Shown in pieces: positions 8,215 through 16,558 of a DNA stretch of 54,315 bases (positions are counted from its first letter, which is position 1; each line of letters opens with the position of its first letter). The stretch spans positions 1 to 54,315 of the forward strand of contig JALFGN010000010.1 of assembly GCA_022777285.1 (NCBI GenBank), written 5' to 3'. Under the pieces are notes generated by a model that saw only the letters and a list, made by a program, of their open reading frames with translations, was not told the origin of the DNA and did no database searches. The position numbers and the translations under genes are program-made. This DNA comes from Blautia sp. Lineage in GTDB: Bacteria; Bacillota; Clostridia; Lachnospirales; Lachnospiraceae.

Positions 8215-8724
8215 TTAATCCAGAAGACCATCCAGCAGATGAATTTCCATCCGGTTCGCTTCTACGTCCACATCCAGAATACAGTCATGAATGGCAGGAA
8301 TCAGCACTTCTTTTCCCTCTTCTGTCGTTACGATATACACATCATTGGCACCCGTCTCCATGACATCTTTCAAGGTACCGAACCGGCTGCCGTCTTCCAG
8401 ATAGAGTTCCATACCGATCAGGTCTGCAATATAATACTCATCCTCATCCAGATGCTGCGCATTCTCTCTCGTTACATAGAGACTCTTTCCTTTGTATTTC
8501 TCAATGTCATTGATATTGTCAATGCCCCGGAACTTCAAAATGGCATACTGTTTGAAATATTTCACATTCTGGATCTCCAGTTCCCGGTATTCTCTTCCTG
8601 TATCAAGGAGCAGACTGTTCAGTTCTTCAAAACGATGCACATCATCTGTCGTGGGATATACTTTCACTTCCCCCCGGATGCCGTGGGTGGTGGTGATCAC
8701 ACCGATCTGTAATAAATCTTCCAT
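8215..8724 (-). CDS. rimM: Ribosome maturation factor RimM
   Basis: 169 aa, the normal length. The N-terminal barrel has IGVITTTHGIRGEVKV, and the C-terminal PRC barrel ends in ANDVYIV, EGKEVLIPA and IHLLDGLLD. RimM binds S19 and the 30S head during maturation of the 16S 3' domain. It lies between khpA and trmD, the standard neighbourhood. A terminator-like hairpin at 8753-8782 sits upstream of it, so rimM-trmD may be expressed at a lower level than rpsP-khpA. Confidence 0.96.
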   Translation of the reverse strand: MEDLLQIGVITTTHGIRGEVKVYPTTDDVHRFEELNSLLLDTGREYRELEIQNVKYFKQYAILKFRGIDNINDIEKYKGKSLYVTRENAQHLDEDEYYIADLIGMELYLEDGSRFGTLKDVMETGANDVYIVTTEEGKEVLIPAIHDCILDVDVEANRMEIHLLDGLLD

Positions 8725-8752
8725 ATTCCTGTCCTCCGGTCTGTCTATATTG

Positions 8753-8782
8753 AAAAAAGGAGCTGCACATGTGTGAGCTCCC
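8753..8782 (-). terminator. Intra-operon terminator/attenuator between khpA and rimM
   Basis: On the minus strand GGAGCU and AGCUCC pair around a loop of about 11 nt, followed by six U. It lies in the 69-bp gap between khpA and rimM. No separate rimM promoter is evident, so it probably acts as a partial terminator. Confidence 0.7.
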
Positions 8783-8793
8783 GGTTGTAATTC

Positions 8794-9024
8794 TTATTGT
8801 AAAATATCTACGACAACTTTCTTGTCACTTTTGGAAGATGCAGCCTTTACTACGGTACGAATCGCTTTTGCAATTCTTCCCTGACGTCCGATGACTTTTC
8901 CCATATCAGCAGGTGCCACCTTCAGTTCGACCACGATTGCGTTGTCTTCTTCTGTTTCAGTTACAGCTACTTCGTCCGGATAATCTACAAGAGACTTTGC
9001 AATTACTTCAACTAATTCTTTCAT
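8794..9024 (-). CDS. khpA: KH-domain RNA-binding protein KhpA
   Basis: 76 aa, the size of the YlqC/KhpA family. A single KH domain carries the GKVIGRQGRIAKAIRT loop that grips RNA. KhpA works with KhpB (Jag) in RNA binding linked to cell division and elongation in Gram-positive bacteria. AGGTGG precedes the ATG. The gene lies 20 bp after rpsP, as in most Bacillota. Confidence 0.93.
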   Translation of the reverse strand: MKELVEVIAKSLVDYPDEVAVTETEEDNAIVVELKVAPADMGKVIGRQGRIAKAIRTVVKAASSKSDKKVVVDILQ

Positions 9025-9044
9025 TACAAGCCACCTCCCGGATC

Positions 9045-9290
9045 TTATTTCTCGATACCAGCTGCTTTGAAGATTTTAGCTACAACCTCTGTCGGCTGAG
9101 CGCCGTTTGCCAGCCATTTCTTTGCTGCTTCTTCGTCTACTTTGTATACGCTTGGATCCTGGTTTGGATCGTATGTTCCGATTTCGTCGATGAATTTACC
9201 ATCTCTTGGGGATTTGGAATCTGCAACAACGATTCTATAGAAAGGAGCTTTTTTCTGTCCCATTCTTCTTAATCTGATTTTTACTGCCAT
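9045..9290 (-). CDS. rpsP: 30S ribosomal protein S16
   Basis: 81 aa. It begins [20 protein letters not shown] and contains [15 protein letters not shown], both diagnostic of S16, an early-assembling protein of the 30S body. A strong AGGAGGTG lies before the ATG. It stands between ffh and khpA, the conserved order. Confidence 0.98.
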   Translation of the reverse strand: MAVKIRLRRMGQKKAPFYRIVVADSKSPRDGKFIDEIGTYDPNQDPSVYKVDEEAAKKWLANGAQPTEVVAKIFKAAGIEK

Positions 9291-9330
9291 TTCTTTTCAC
9301 CTCCTGGGTTATTCCTGTTTTTTCTATATG

Positions 9331-10677
9331 TTAAAAGGGAAGTTTGAATTTTCCCCTTTTAGCACCTTTGCCATTCATCAGTCCGGGCATCTGTTTCATC
9401 ATTTTCTTTGCCTGTTCGAACTGTTTTACAAGCCGGTTGACTTCTGCTACATCCACACCGGCTCCTTTTGCGATTCTTGCCTTTCTGGAAGGATTGAGAA
9501 TCTCCGGATGAGACCGTTCTCTTGGTGTCATGGAAAGGATAATGGCTTCTTTTCTTGCCATATCTTTTTCATCGACCATGCTTTCAATGTCTTTCATCTG
9601 GCCGCCTATGCCCGGAAGCATACTCAGCACACTGGAAATTCCGCCCATGTTCTTCATCTGGTTCATACTTTCCAGATAATCGTCGAATCCGAAAGAATTC
9701 TTGCGGAACTTCTGTTCCATCTCTTTGGCTTTCTCTTCGTCCAGATTCGCCTGCGCCTTCTCGATCAGACTCATGACATCACCCATTCCAAGAATACGGG
9801 ATGCCATACGTTCCGGATAGAACTGTTCCAGATCGGAAAGCTTCTCACCCATACCTACAAAGAGAATGGGTTTTCCGGTAATTGCTTTGATCGACAAAGC
9901 AGCACCGCCTCGTGCATCTCCATCCAGCTTCGTAAGAATGACACCGTCAACTCCTACTTTCTCACCGAAGGTTTCTGCCACATTCACTGCATCCTGACCG
10001 GTCATGGCATCGACTACCAGCACCGTCTGATCTACCCGGATGGCTGTCTTGATATCTGCCAGCTCTTTCATCATGTCTTCGTCAATGTGAAGACGTCCGG
10101 CTGTATCCAGGATCAGAACATTGAATTTCTCTTTCTTCGCATGTTCGTATGCAGCTTTTGCAATGTCTACAGGGCTCTGTTTATCTCCCATAGAGAAGAC
10201 TTCCACACCCTGCTTCTGTCCGTTCACCTGCAGCTGTGTGATCGCTGCGGGACGGTATACGTCACAGGCCACAAGAAGCGGCTTGCGTCCTTTTGATTTT
10301 AATTTTCCGGCCAGCTTTGCGGTGGTGGTCGTCTTACCTGCACCCTGAAGACCTGCCATCATAATCACGGTGATCTCACTTGCCGGCTTCAGTACCAGCT
10401 CTGTCGTCTCACTGCCCATGAGATGGATCAGCTCTTCATTTACAATCTTGATTACCATCTGTCCCGGATTCAGTCCGGACATTACATCCTGTCCCACTGC
10501 CCGTTCCTGAACGGATTTCATAAACTGTTTTACCACCTTGAAGCTTACGTCCGCTTCCAGAAGCGCCATCTTTACTTCTTTCAGTGCGGCTTTTACGTCG
10601 GCTTCCGTCAGACGGCCTTTTTTTCTCAGGTTTTTAAATACGTTCTGTAGTTTGTCCGTTAAGCTTTCAAATGCCAT
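9331..10677 (-). CDS. ffh: Signal recognition particle protein Ffh (SRP54)
   Basis: 448 aa. The N domain is followed by the GTPase G domain with GLQGAGKTTTTAKLA, DTAGRLHID and TKLDGDARGG. The methionine-rich M domain (about 300-440), which binds SRP RNA and signal peptides, contains MTPRERSHPEIL and RKARIAKGAG. It targets nascent membrane proteins to FtsY and the Sec translocon. It follows ylxM by 3 bp. A short A/T-rich hairpin at its stop (about 9331-9360) might weakly attenuate rpsP. Confidence 0.98.
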   Translation of the reverse strand: MAFESLTDKLQNVFKNLRKKGRLTEADVKAALKEVKMALLEADVSFKVVKQFMKSVQERAVGQDVMSGLNPGQMVIKIVNEELIHLMGSETTELVLKPASEITVIMMAGLQGAGKTTTTAKLAGKLKSKGRKPLLVACDVYRPAAITQLQVNGQKQGVEVFSMGDKQSPVDIAKAAYEHAKKEKFNVLILDTAGRLHIDEDMMKELADIKTAIRVDQTVLVVDAMTGQDAVNVAETFGEKVGVDGVILTKLDGDARGGAALSIKAITGKPILFVGMGEKLSDLEQFYPERMASRILGMGDVMSLIEKAQANLDEEKAKEMEQKFRKNSFGFDDYLESMNQMKNMGGISSVLSMLPGIGGQMKDIESMVDEKDMARKEAIILSMTPRERSHPEILNPSRKARIAKGAGVDVAEVNRLVKQFEQAKKMMKQMPGLMNGKGAKRGKFKLPF

Positions 10678-10680
10678 CTG

Positions 10681-11025
10681 CTACAACTCCTCTAAAATCT
10701 CCAGGGAAATATGTTCCACCTCGGAAACCAGTTCTTCCTTGCTCATGCTTTCACAGTTTTTTGCAAGGCCGTGAATCCTGTGGATTTTTTCCTTAATATT
10801 TACAAACTTCTCTACCAGATGCAGCTTGTCTTCATAGTCCTGAAGTGTTTTATTACAACGCTTCACATTGTCGTGAACACCCTGCCGGCTGATTCCCAGA
10901 TCCTGGGCCACTTCACTGAGGGAATAATCATTCAGAACCACATCCTCGTAGATTCTTCGCTGATGCTCGGTCAGGAGCTCACCGTAGAAATCATACAGTA
11001 AAGTCTGCTCTACAAATCTTTCCAC
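10681..11025 (-). CDS. ylxM: YlxM family helix-turn-helix protein (putative SRP regulator)
   Basis: 114 aa. A sigma-70 region-4-like helix-turn-helix ([21 protein letters not shown], residues about 35-55) is followed by a helical tail. YlxM is nearly always encoded just before ffh and is thought to modulate SRP. The start is GTG at 11025 after AAGGTGA; the nearby ATG is out of frame. Transcription begins about 10 nt upstream from a near-consensus promoter. In relatives it directly follows ftsY; here about 8.5 kb separates them. Confidence 0.9.
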   Translation of the reverse strand: MERFVEQTLLYDFYGELLTEHQRRIYEDVVLNDYSLSEVAQDLGISRQGVHDNVKRCNKTLQDYEDKLHLVEKFVNIKEKIHRIHGLAKNCESMSKEELVSEVEHISLEILEEL

Positions 11026-11042
11026 TTGTCATCACCTTGTGT

Positions 11043-11071
11043 ATCATACTACATGTTTTTTCAGGTGTCAA
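11043..11071 (-). promoter_or_regulatory. Promoter of the ylxM-ffh-rpsP-khpA unit
   Basis: On the minus strand TTGACA (11066-11071) and TATGAT (11043-11048) are 17 bp apart. The -35 is one half of an inverted repeat, TGTCAAG (11066-11072) and CTTGACA (11081-11087), a possible operator or a remnant of the flanking repeat. Confidence 0.75.
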
Positions 11072-11100
11072 GTATTTTTTCTTGACACTTCAAAATATTT

Positions 11101-11226
11101 TTCATCCCAACAAATCCGGCGCCAAAGATGTGCCGATGGTTTCGGGGCGGACATGGATGCCGTGCTCAAACAAGAAAAATTTTCTACTTTGATGATTTTA
11201 CAGGAAATCCGAAAGTACTAAGAAAT
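11101..11226 (+). repeat. Palindromic-element family, copy 1 (single arm)
   Basis: From about 11138 to 11226 the sequence matches the right arm of the full-length element at 40085-40173 with few changes: the shared GGGCGGACATGGATG start, the A/T-rich centre and the AAGTACTAAGAAAT end. The central hairpin core and the other arm are missing. It lies between the divergent ylxM and rpn promoters, at the right edge of ylxM and directly upstream of the Rpn-family gene. Confidence 0.85.
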
Positions 11227-11232
11227 TTTTTG

Positions 11233-11260
11233 TTGACTTTCCCATCAACTCTTATATAAT
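11233..11260 (+). promoter_or_regulatory. Promoter of the Rpn-family gene
   Basis: TTGACT (11233-11238) and TATAAT (11255-11260) are 16 bp apart. It begins 7 bp after the end of the repeat arm. It excludes the in-frame ATG at 11259 and supports the start at 11304. Confidence 0.75.
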
Positions 11261-11303
11261 GGAAGTAACAGATAAATTTCCCTTGCCAAAAGGAGAACCG
11301 TCT

Positions 11304-12176
11304 ATGGCAAGTGAAAATTTCAAAAAACTCAACTTAAGTAATGCGTTTCTGTTTGCAGCTGCACTGGAGGACCCGGAGATCTGCCGCCTGGTACTGGAGA
11401 TTATTCTGGAGCGCCCCATCGATCATGTCACAGTGAAGCCGGAACGCAATATTCTATTCAGCTCGGACTTTCGAAGTGTCCGTCTTGATGTCTACGCATC
11501 GGATCAGGTTCAGGTCGGTTATCATCTGGAAATGCAGAGTAAAAATGAACGTAACCTTCCAAAACGAACCCGTTATCATCAGGCTGAAATCGATATTTCT
11601 TCTTTAAAGCCCGGTGACAATTTCAACCAGTTAAAACCCACTTATATTATTTTCATCTGTTCTTTCGATCCTTTTGGAAAGCGTCTGTATCGGTATACCA
11701 TCGAGAAACGTTTTGCAGAAACCGGTGATCTCTATGACGATGAGACACACGTAGTATTTCTCAATACAAAAGGGCGAAATCCTGATGATGTACCGGAGTT
11801 ACTGGTTGACTTTCTGAAATATGTAGAAAGCAGCACCGATCGCACCATCCAGAAATCAAACAACGACACTTTGAAAAAACTGCACACACGGGTCCAGGAG
11901 TTAAAAGACAGCAGAGAACTGGAGGGACGCTACATGTGGCTTACGGAATGGTTAGAAAGTGAACTGGAGGACCGATTGGACGAACGGTTAAAAGACGAAC
12001 TGGAAGAACGATTAAAAGACGAAAGAGAAAAAATGCAGCAAGAAGCAGTGCGCAATCAGGAGCGTTTCCGGAAATTGTTTCTTGTCCTCACAGATTCCGG
12101 AAGTCAGGAGGATCTGGATAAGGCATTGCATGATCCGGAAGCACTCGAAGAGCTGTACACCAAATATAACATCTGA
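11304..12176 (+). CDS. Rpn family recombination-promoting nuclease / PD-(D/E)XK putative transposase
   Basis: 290 aa from the ATG at 11304, which has AGGAGA 8 nt upstream. The N-terminal half is a PD-(D/E)XK nuclease fold of the RpnA/PDDEXK transposase family, with SSDFRSVRLDVYA and GYHLEMQ supplying the D and E-x-Q residues. A C-terminal region (about 215-265) is a highly charged coiled coil with the heptad-like repeat ERLKDE/DERLKDE. Family members promote RecA-independent recombination or act as abortive-infection-type nucleases; host roles are poorly known. It stands alone on the plus strand, right beside copy 1 of the palindromic repeat, and ends in a terminator that overlaps the convergent gene. 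Association with the repeat is inference. Confidence 0.8.
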   Translation: MASENFKKLNLSNAFLFAAALEDPEICRLVLEIILERPIDHVTVKPERNILFSSDFRSVRLDVYASDQVQVGYHLEMQSKNERNLPKRTRYHQAEIDISSLKPGDNFNQLKPTYIIFICSFDPFGKRLYRYTIEKRFAETGDLYDDETHVVFLNTKGRNPDDVPELLVDFLKYVESSTDRTIQKSNNDTLKKLHTRVQELKDSRELEGRYMWLTEWLESELEDRLDERLKDELEERLKDEREKMQQEAVRNQERFRKLFLVLTDSGSQEDLDKALHDPEALEELYTKYNI

Positions 12177-12308
12177 TATCATTTCTTAATTAATCAAAAT
12201 TTTCTTGATCCGTGCAGGCTGCAGGCGTTGCCTGCAGTCCTGTACGGAATCGATTACAAATCCAACAACAATTTAAAAAAATGAAAAGGGCAGGGAAATT
12301 TATCTGTG

Positions 12309-12370
12309 CTGTTCCGGGCAACTCACACTCCTCAAAGAGTATTTTTTGTGTTGCTCGGAACAGTTTTTTT
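12309..12370 (+). terminator. Terminator of the Rpn gene, overlapping the convergent coding end
   Basis: A 14-bp stem (12309-12322 with 12350-12363, one weak pair) is followed by seven T on the plus strand. No T-run follows on the minus strand. The distal arm lies within the last codons and stop region of the convergent PEP/pyruvate-binding gene (stop at 12332). Confidence 0.8.
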
Positions 12371-14944
12371 CATTTCCCCACACAGGGTTCTGCCTTCCAT
12401 CCTGTCTGCATACAGAATGAGGTTCCGATTTTCTGTATCATAGACATGGATGATTCCATTGAGGCTGTCGTATTCGGGGCAGAGTTCCAGGAAGCGGTCC
12501 GGACAGTTTTTCAGAAGTTCCGGCTGGTAGGTGCGGGTACGGTTGTCTTCATGGATGGCCGCATAGAAGATTTCTGCTTCTACCAGATCCTGGAACATGT
12601 GGCTGCCGTAAGAGAGTTCCGGTGCATAGCCGACCTGGTTGTCTTCTACTTCACACAGGCAGGTGAAACCGGAGATATCTGCAAAGACAGCAGGAACGCC
12701 CAGTTCCGGAGAGGAAGTCCCCAGGCGTCCCGGGGTCAGAAGCATCAGGTGCTTGTTTGTTTCTTTGTAATACCGGTTGATTGCGCCAATGGCTCTTGCT
12801 GCCATGGCTTTTTTTACGTAGGGGTATTCATAATAGCCTTTTGTTTCTACCAGAACTACCACATCAATGTTTGTCTCCGTCAGGCTTCCCATCGCAGAGT
12901 CCTGAATTTCGAAGAGAATGTTTTCTTTCGGAATTTCCGGTATGGAGACGTCTTGCTGCTGCCGGATGATCTGGAGCGGACGGCATTGCAGCAAGTTGAT
13001 CAGGAAGTCGCCTTTTTCTCCATAGTTTACGGTAAATTCAATATCGACCGGATAATGGTAGGCATTCTGTATGGTTGCCAGGATCCGGCGCATCATTTCT
13101 GTAAATGCCTGCTGTTCCAGAATTCCCTGGCAGGAGGCAAAGCATACAGAAGTGTAGCGCCCCATCTCCCGCAGCCGGTATTCGGCATCGGTGTCGTGTT
13201 CCAGCAGAAGCTTCTGTGACCATTTCGGCAGGCAGTCCTGGATTCTGGAGAGGGGAACGGTCACCTGTTTGTTGGCTTCCAGATCGAGTGCGTCCACATA
13301 GTGCTGGGAGTATCGGCTTTTCTCTGCCATATCGCCAAGGGTTGTCACAGTCGGGTGGTCCAGATTGGATAAGCGCGGATAGTCCCCTGCGATCCGGTCG
13401 ACGGCTCTTGTACCAAGACCGGCTACGATTCGCAGCATGCCTGCGGTTGGATCCAGTTCTTTGTTCCAGCGCCACATGCTGCAGGAATAGCCAACGCCTG
13501 CTGCCGTCGGCAGGAAATACTTGCCCCACCGGGTACCGGACACGCGCTGTACCAGAATGGCCATCTGTTCGTCTTTGTCTGCCAGTCCCTGCCGGGTCCG
13601 GTATTCCAGGGCAGAGGGATCCATGGTACTTGCATATACGATCCGGACAGCATGGAGAAATTCCTCCAGGCGTTCTTCCGGCGTACCCTGATTGGCGCAG
13701 AACACAGATTCATATTTTCCTGCAAAGGCATTCCCGAACCCGTCTTCCAGAAGGCTGCTGGAACGGACAATAATCGGACTTTGTCCGAAATATTCCAGCA
13801 TCCGGCGGATCTGTTCCAGAATATTCGCCGGAAACGTGCCGTGAAGGAGCAGCTCTTTCAGTTTGTCCGCCTCTGCCAGCCAGCCCTCTTCTGTTTTCTG
13901 GCGCAGACGCAGTTTCCATCCTTTGTTCTCTACAATGTACGTATAGAATACATCGGAACCGATATAAAAGGAATCATGCGGTTCCATATGTTCCATCATC
14001 TCCGGATAATCCTTTTCCAACAATTTTCTGGAAAGCAGCATGCCGCAGGCTTTCCCGCCGATGGTTCCGGTTCCTACCATCCGCCCCCGGATCCGGAAAT
14101 AATCCTTCGGTTCAAAATACTGCCGCACCAGCCCGGCCATTTCTTTTTCCCGGGTGATCATACTTCTGCACAGATCCCTTTCCGTCTCTTTTGTAAAGAT
14201 TCCTGCTTTGTAGAGACTGCGCACCTGCTCGATCCACCGGTCCCAGCTGTCCTGCGCCTGATTTTCATGTTCCATACTCTCCCGGTTCAGCATTTCATAG
14301 AAATAACTGATCTCCACACCGTCAGAGAGCGACTGAAAGCAGCCTTTTTCCTCGTTGTATTTCTTCGGCAGAAACATGGTTGTGGAATACCGGTTCCATA
14401 CCTTCAGGGGGTACATATATCTGCCCTGTGTTTCATCCTCATAAATATCCAGAAGCAGCTGGGTGGTCTCCCGGATCCGGGCAATGGTATCAAAGGAATG
14501 TTTGCCCCGGATGACCGGGAAATAAGCCACCGTATCCAGTTCAAAGAGATACGGACAAGTTACGCAGAAAAAATTTCCCATCATCAGATCTGCCCACCAG
14601 GCCGCCTGCAAATCAGACAAACAGTCAAATACATAAAACGCATCCCTTCCTTCTTCTGTGATCATCTCATGAATCGCCACCGTAAATGGCTCAAATCCTT
14701 CTTCCGGATGAAATTCCCGGATTTTCAAACCTTCCATCGGTTGCAGAAGCGGCGGATCTGCGGAAAACCGCACATAAATCAGATTGCGCCCGTCCCGGAT
14801 AGCCTGTTCCACATAAGGCACCACAAAGAAACGATAGCTTTCCAGATTTGGTACCTGCCACACGACATTGTCTCCCAGCCGAATGGAATCCAGTGCTTCA
14901 TCGAGCCCCGGAATTCCGGATAAAATTCTGTCAAATGCTGCCAT
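12332..14944 (-). CDS. PEP/pyruvate-binding ATP-grasp protein with degenerate KaiC-like N-terminus
   Basis: 870 aa. Residues 1-230 begin GIPGLDEAL, the opening of KaiC/RecA-like domains, but the expected Walker A loop is replaced by VPNLESYR, so ATP binding there is unlikely. From about 285 to 665 is the ATP-grasp domain of pyruvate phosphate dikinase/PEP synthase: GTIGGKACGM, RSSSLLEDGFGNAFAGKY and, at its end, CRPLQ. The last 200 residues do not show the phosphohistidine motif or the TIM-barrel PEP domain of true PPDK, so this is not a standard PEP synthase. A phosphotransfer or sensor role is possible but unproven. It stands alone after larC, separated by a strong terminator. Confidence 0.7.
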   Translation of the reverse strand: MAAFDRILSGIPGLDEALDSIRLGDNVVWQVPNLESYRFFVVPYVEQAIRDGRNLIYVRFSADPPLLQPMEGLKIREFHPEEGFEPFTVAIHEMITEEGRDAFYVFDCLSDLQAAWWADLMMGNFFCVTCPYLFELDTVAYFPVIRGKHSFDTIARIRETTQLLLDIYEDETQGRYMYPLKVWNRYSTTMFLPKKYNEEKGCFQSLSDGVEISYFYEMLNRESMEHENQAQDSWDRWIEQVRSLYKAGIFTKETERDLCRSMITREKEMAGLVRQYFEPKDYFRIRGRMVGTGTIGGKACGMLLSRKLLEKDYPEMMEHMEPHDSFYIGSDVFYTYIVENKGWKLRLRQKTEEGWLAEADKLKELLLHGTFPANILEQIRRMLEYFGQSPIIVRSSSLLEDGFGNAFAGKYESVFCANQGTPEERLEEFLHAVRIVYASTMDPSALEYRTRQGLADKDEQMAILVQRVSGTRWGKYFLPTAAGVGYSCSMWRWNKELDPTAGMLRIVAGLGTRAVDRIAGDYPRLSNLDHPTVTTLGDMAEKSRYSQHYVDALDLEANKQVTVPLSRIQDCLPKWSQKLLLEHDTDAEYRLREMGRYTSVCFASCQGILEQQAFTEMMRRILATIQNAYHYPVDIEFTVNYGEKGDFLINLLQCRPLQIIRQQQDVSIPEIPKENILFEIQDSAMGSLTETNIDVVVLVETKGYYEYPYVKKAMAARAIGAINRYYKETNKHLMLLTPGRLGTSSPELGVPAVFADISGFTCLCEVEDNQVGYAPELSYGSHMFQDLVEAEIFYAAIHEDNRTRTYQPELLKNCPDRFLELCPEYDSLNGIIHVYDTENRNLILYADRMEGRTLCGEMKKTVPSNTKNTL

Positions 14945-14997
14945 AAACCCTCCATTCTGCAGCTTTGTACAGCTGCTTTTTATTTTTGACTGAAATG

Positions 14998-15040
14998 CAA
15001 AACGAGGAAAGCCGTACCTGCGGCTTTCCTCGTCTTTGAG
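14998..15040 (-). terminator. Terminator between larC and the PEP/pyruvate-binding gene
   Basis: ACGAGGAAAGCCG pairs with CGGCTTTCCTCGT (about 15001-15034) around a short loop. TTTT follows on the minus strand. It ends the larC transcript. I see no clear promoter for the downstream gene in the rest of the gap. Confidence 0.8.
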
Positions 15041-15143
15041 TTTACTTTTATTTTAACACACCGAATCCTTTTTTCCAAGGTGAATTTCATCCATACTTCC
15101 ACTTCGGAACCCTTCCTGTTTCAGAAATATTTCACTGCCAGTT

Positions 15144-16403
15144 TCAGAAGAAGACTGCTGCCTGCACGGCCTGCTCATAGACAGACCGGAATGCCTTCCC
15201 ATTGTCCAGACAAATCTGCCTTACGTCTTCGTATTCCGGATAGTAAAATATTTCCCCGTGATGGGTGCATTTTTTAATCCGTACCTCCTGTCCTCCCGGA
15301 AGTTTGACCCGAATCATTTCCCGTGGAAGAACGGTTCGCTCTTCTGTATATTTCCGAAGGCCGATGCTGGTGGTCTCCTGAAAGATAATCGATTCCATCA
15401 CTGCTTCCTGCTCCGGTCTGCACAGAACCTGAAGCAGGTAGGCCGGTCGGTTTTTCTTCATATATAATGGCATACAGCAGGCATCCAGTGCACCGGCCTC
15501 CAACAATCGTTCCATCGTATAGCCCAGCACCTCTCCCGAACAGTCATCGACGTTGGTCTCCAGTACCCGTACCGGATTCTGCAGTTCCCCTGTTTTCGGC
15601 TCCTCTTCTTGTCTCTGCTCTCTTTCTGCCGCAGGATATTCTTCTGTACAAAGAATCATGGCCCGCAGAATATTGGCATGCGGAAACTCTTTTTTCCCTG
15701 CACCCACTCCGATTCTTTCTATTATAAAAGAATCCGGGAGCGCTCTTTTGTCTGCCAGTGCCACTGCAATCCCTGCTCCGGTCGGTGTGATCATCTCCCC
15801 TTCCACACCGGTAAAATGTGCTCGTAAACTGCTGTTTGCCAGCATTTCAAGCACTGCCGGGGCAGGCACCGGAATCCTTCCGTGCTGACACCAGGTCGTT
15901 CCTTTTCCTTCCCATAATTCCGAGATCAGAATCCGGTCAAATCCCAGCCTCTCCATACAAATGGCAACAGCTGCAACATCCACAATCGAATCGACCGCTC
16001 CCACCTCATGAAAATGCACCTCCTCCACAGAAGTGCCATGAACTGCTGCCTCCGCCTCCGCAATCACATGGAAAATCTTCAGGATTCGGTCTTTTACCCT
16101 TGCAGTCAGATCCGAAGCCTGAATAAATGCCCGAATCTCCCGGTAGCTGTTGTGCGCATGGGTATGGTCGTGTGCGTGGTTATGTACATGATGAGGCTCC
16201 TCTTCCGTAAGAATCACATCAAAATCCATTGCCCGGATCTGATTTTTCTTCGTCTCTGTAATCTTGATCTCATACCCATCCAGATGCAGCTTCTTCAGTT
16301 CCTCTATTAAATCAGATGGCTCCACTCCAAGGTCAAGAAGTGCAGCTACCGTCATATCCCCGCTGATTCCGGAATAACATTCCAGATACAATTCTCTGCT
16401 CAT
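15144..16403 (-). CDS. larC: Nickel pincer cofactor biosynthesis protein LarC (single ORF)
   Basis: About 419 aa from the ATG at 16403, which has GAGAGG upstream; an in-frame ATG at 16433 has none. The start LYLECYSGISGDM is diagnostic of LarC. It has HFHEVGAVDSIVD in the N-terminal part and VNVDDCSGE-like ETNVDDCSGEVLGY at the start of the LarC2 part. A His-rich loop (HHVHNHAHDHTHAH, about residue 80) probably holds nickel. LarC inserts nickel into the pyridinium dithiocarboxylate cofactor of LarA-type racemases, using CTP. In some lactobacilli the protein needs a frameshift (larC1/larC2); here both halves are one frame. No larA, larB or larE is in the window. Confidence 0.92.
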   Translation of the reverse strand: MSRELYLECYSGISGDMTVAALLDLGVEPSDLIEELKKLHLDGYEIKITETKKNQIRAMDFDVILTEEEPHHVHNHAHDHTHAHNSYREIRAFIQASDLTARVKDRILKIFHVIAEAEAAVHGTSVEEVHFHEVGAVDSIVDVAAVAICMERLGFDRILISELWEGKGTTWCQHGRIPVPAPAVLEMLANSSLRAHFTGVEGEMITPTGAGIAVALADKRALPDSFIIERIGVGAGKKEFPHANILRAMILCTEEYPAAEREQRQEEEPKTGELQNPVRVLETNVDDCSGEVLGYTMERLLEAGALDACCMPLYMKKNRPAYLLQVLCRPEQEAVMESIIFQETTSIGLRKYTEERTVLPREMIRVKLPGGQEVRIKKCTHHGEIFYYPEYEDVRQICLDNGKAFRSVYEQAVQAAVFF

Positions 16404-16438
16404 GCCTCTTTCCTCTCTGTCTTTTTCATTCACGAGCT

Positions 16439-16444
16439 ATTATA
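16439..16444 (-). promoter_or_regulatory. Extended -10 promoter of larC
   Basis: TGC directly precedes TATAAT on the minus strand; the -35 region is poor. The site is 35 bp before the preferred larC start. Confidence 0.45.
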
Positions 16445-16485
16445 GCACAAATCCGTCCGAATCACTACCGCTTTCTCTCCTGCTG

Positions 16486-16514
16486 TTTACATCTGGATTC
16501 TTTTCCTGTAAAAT
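16486..16514 (+). promoter_or_regulatory. Promoter of the Uma2 gene
   Basis: TTTACA (16486-16491) and TAAAAT (16509-16514) are spaced by 17 bp, about 45 bp before the Uma2 start. Confidence 0.65.
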
Positions 16515-16558
16515 AGAATTGTAATCATTACAGTGTCAAAACAGAAAGGATGATCCCT

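Noticed and set aside
12332-14944. Ordinary phosphoenolpyruvate synthase (ppsA)
   Set aside because: No phosphohistidine motif or PEP-binding barrel is seen, and the first 230 residues are foreign to PpsA.
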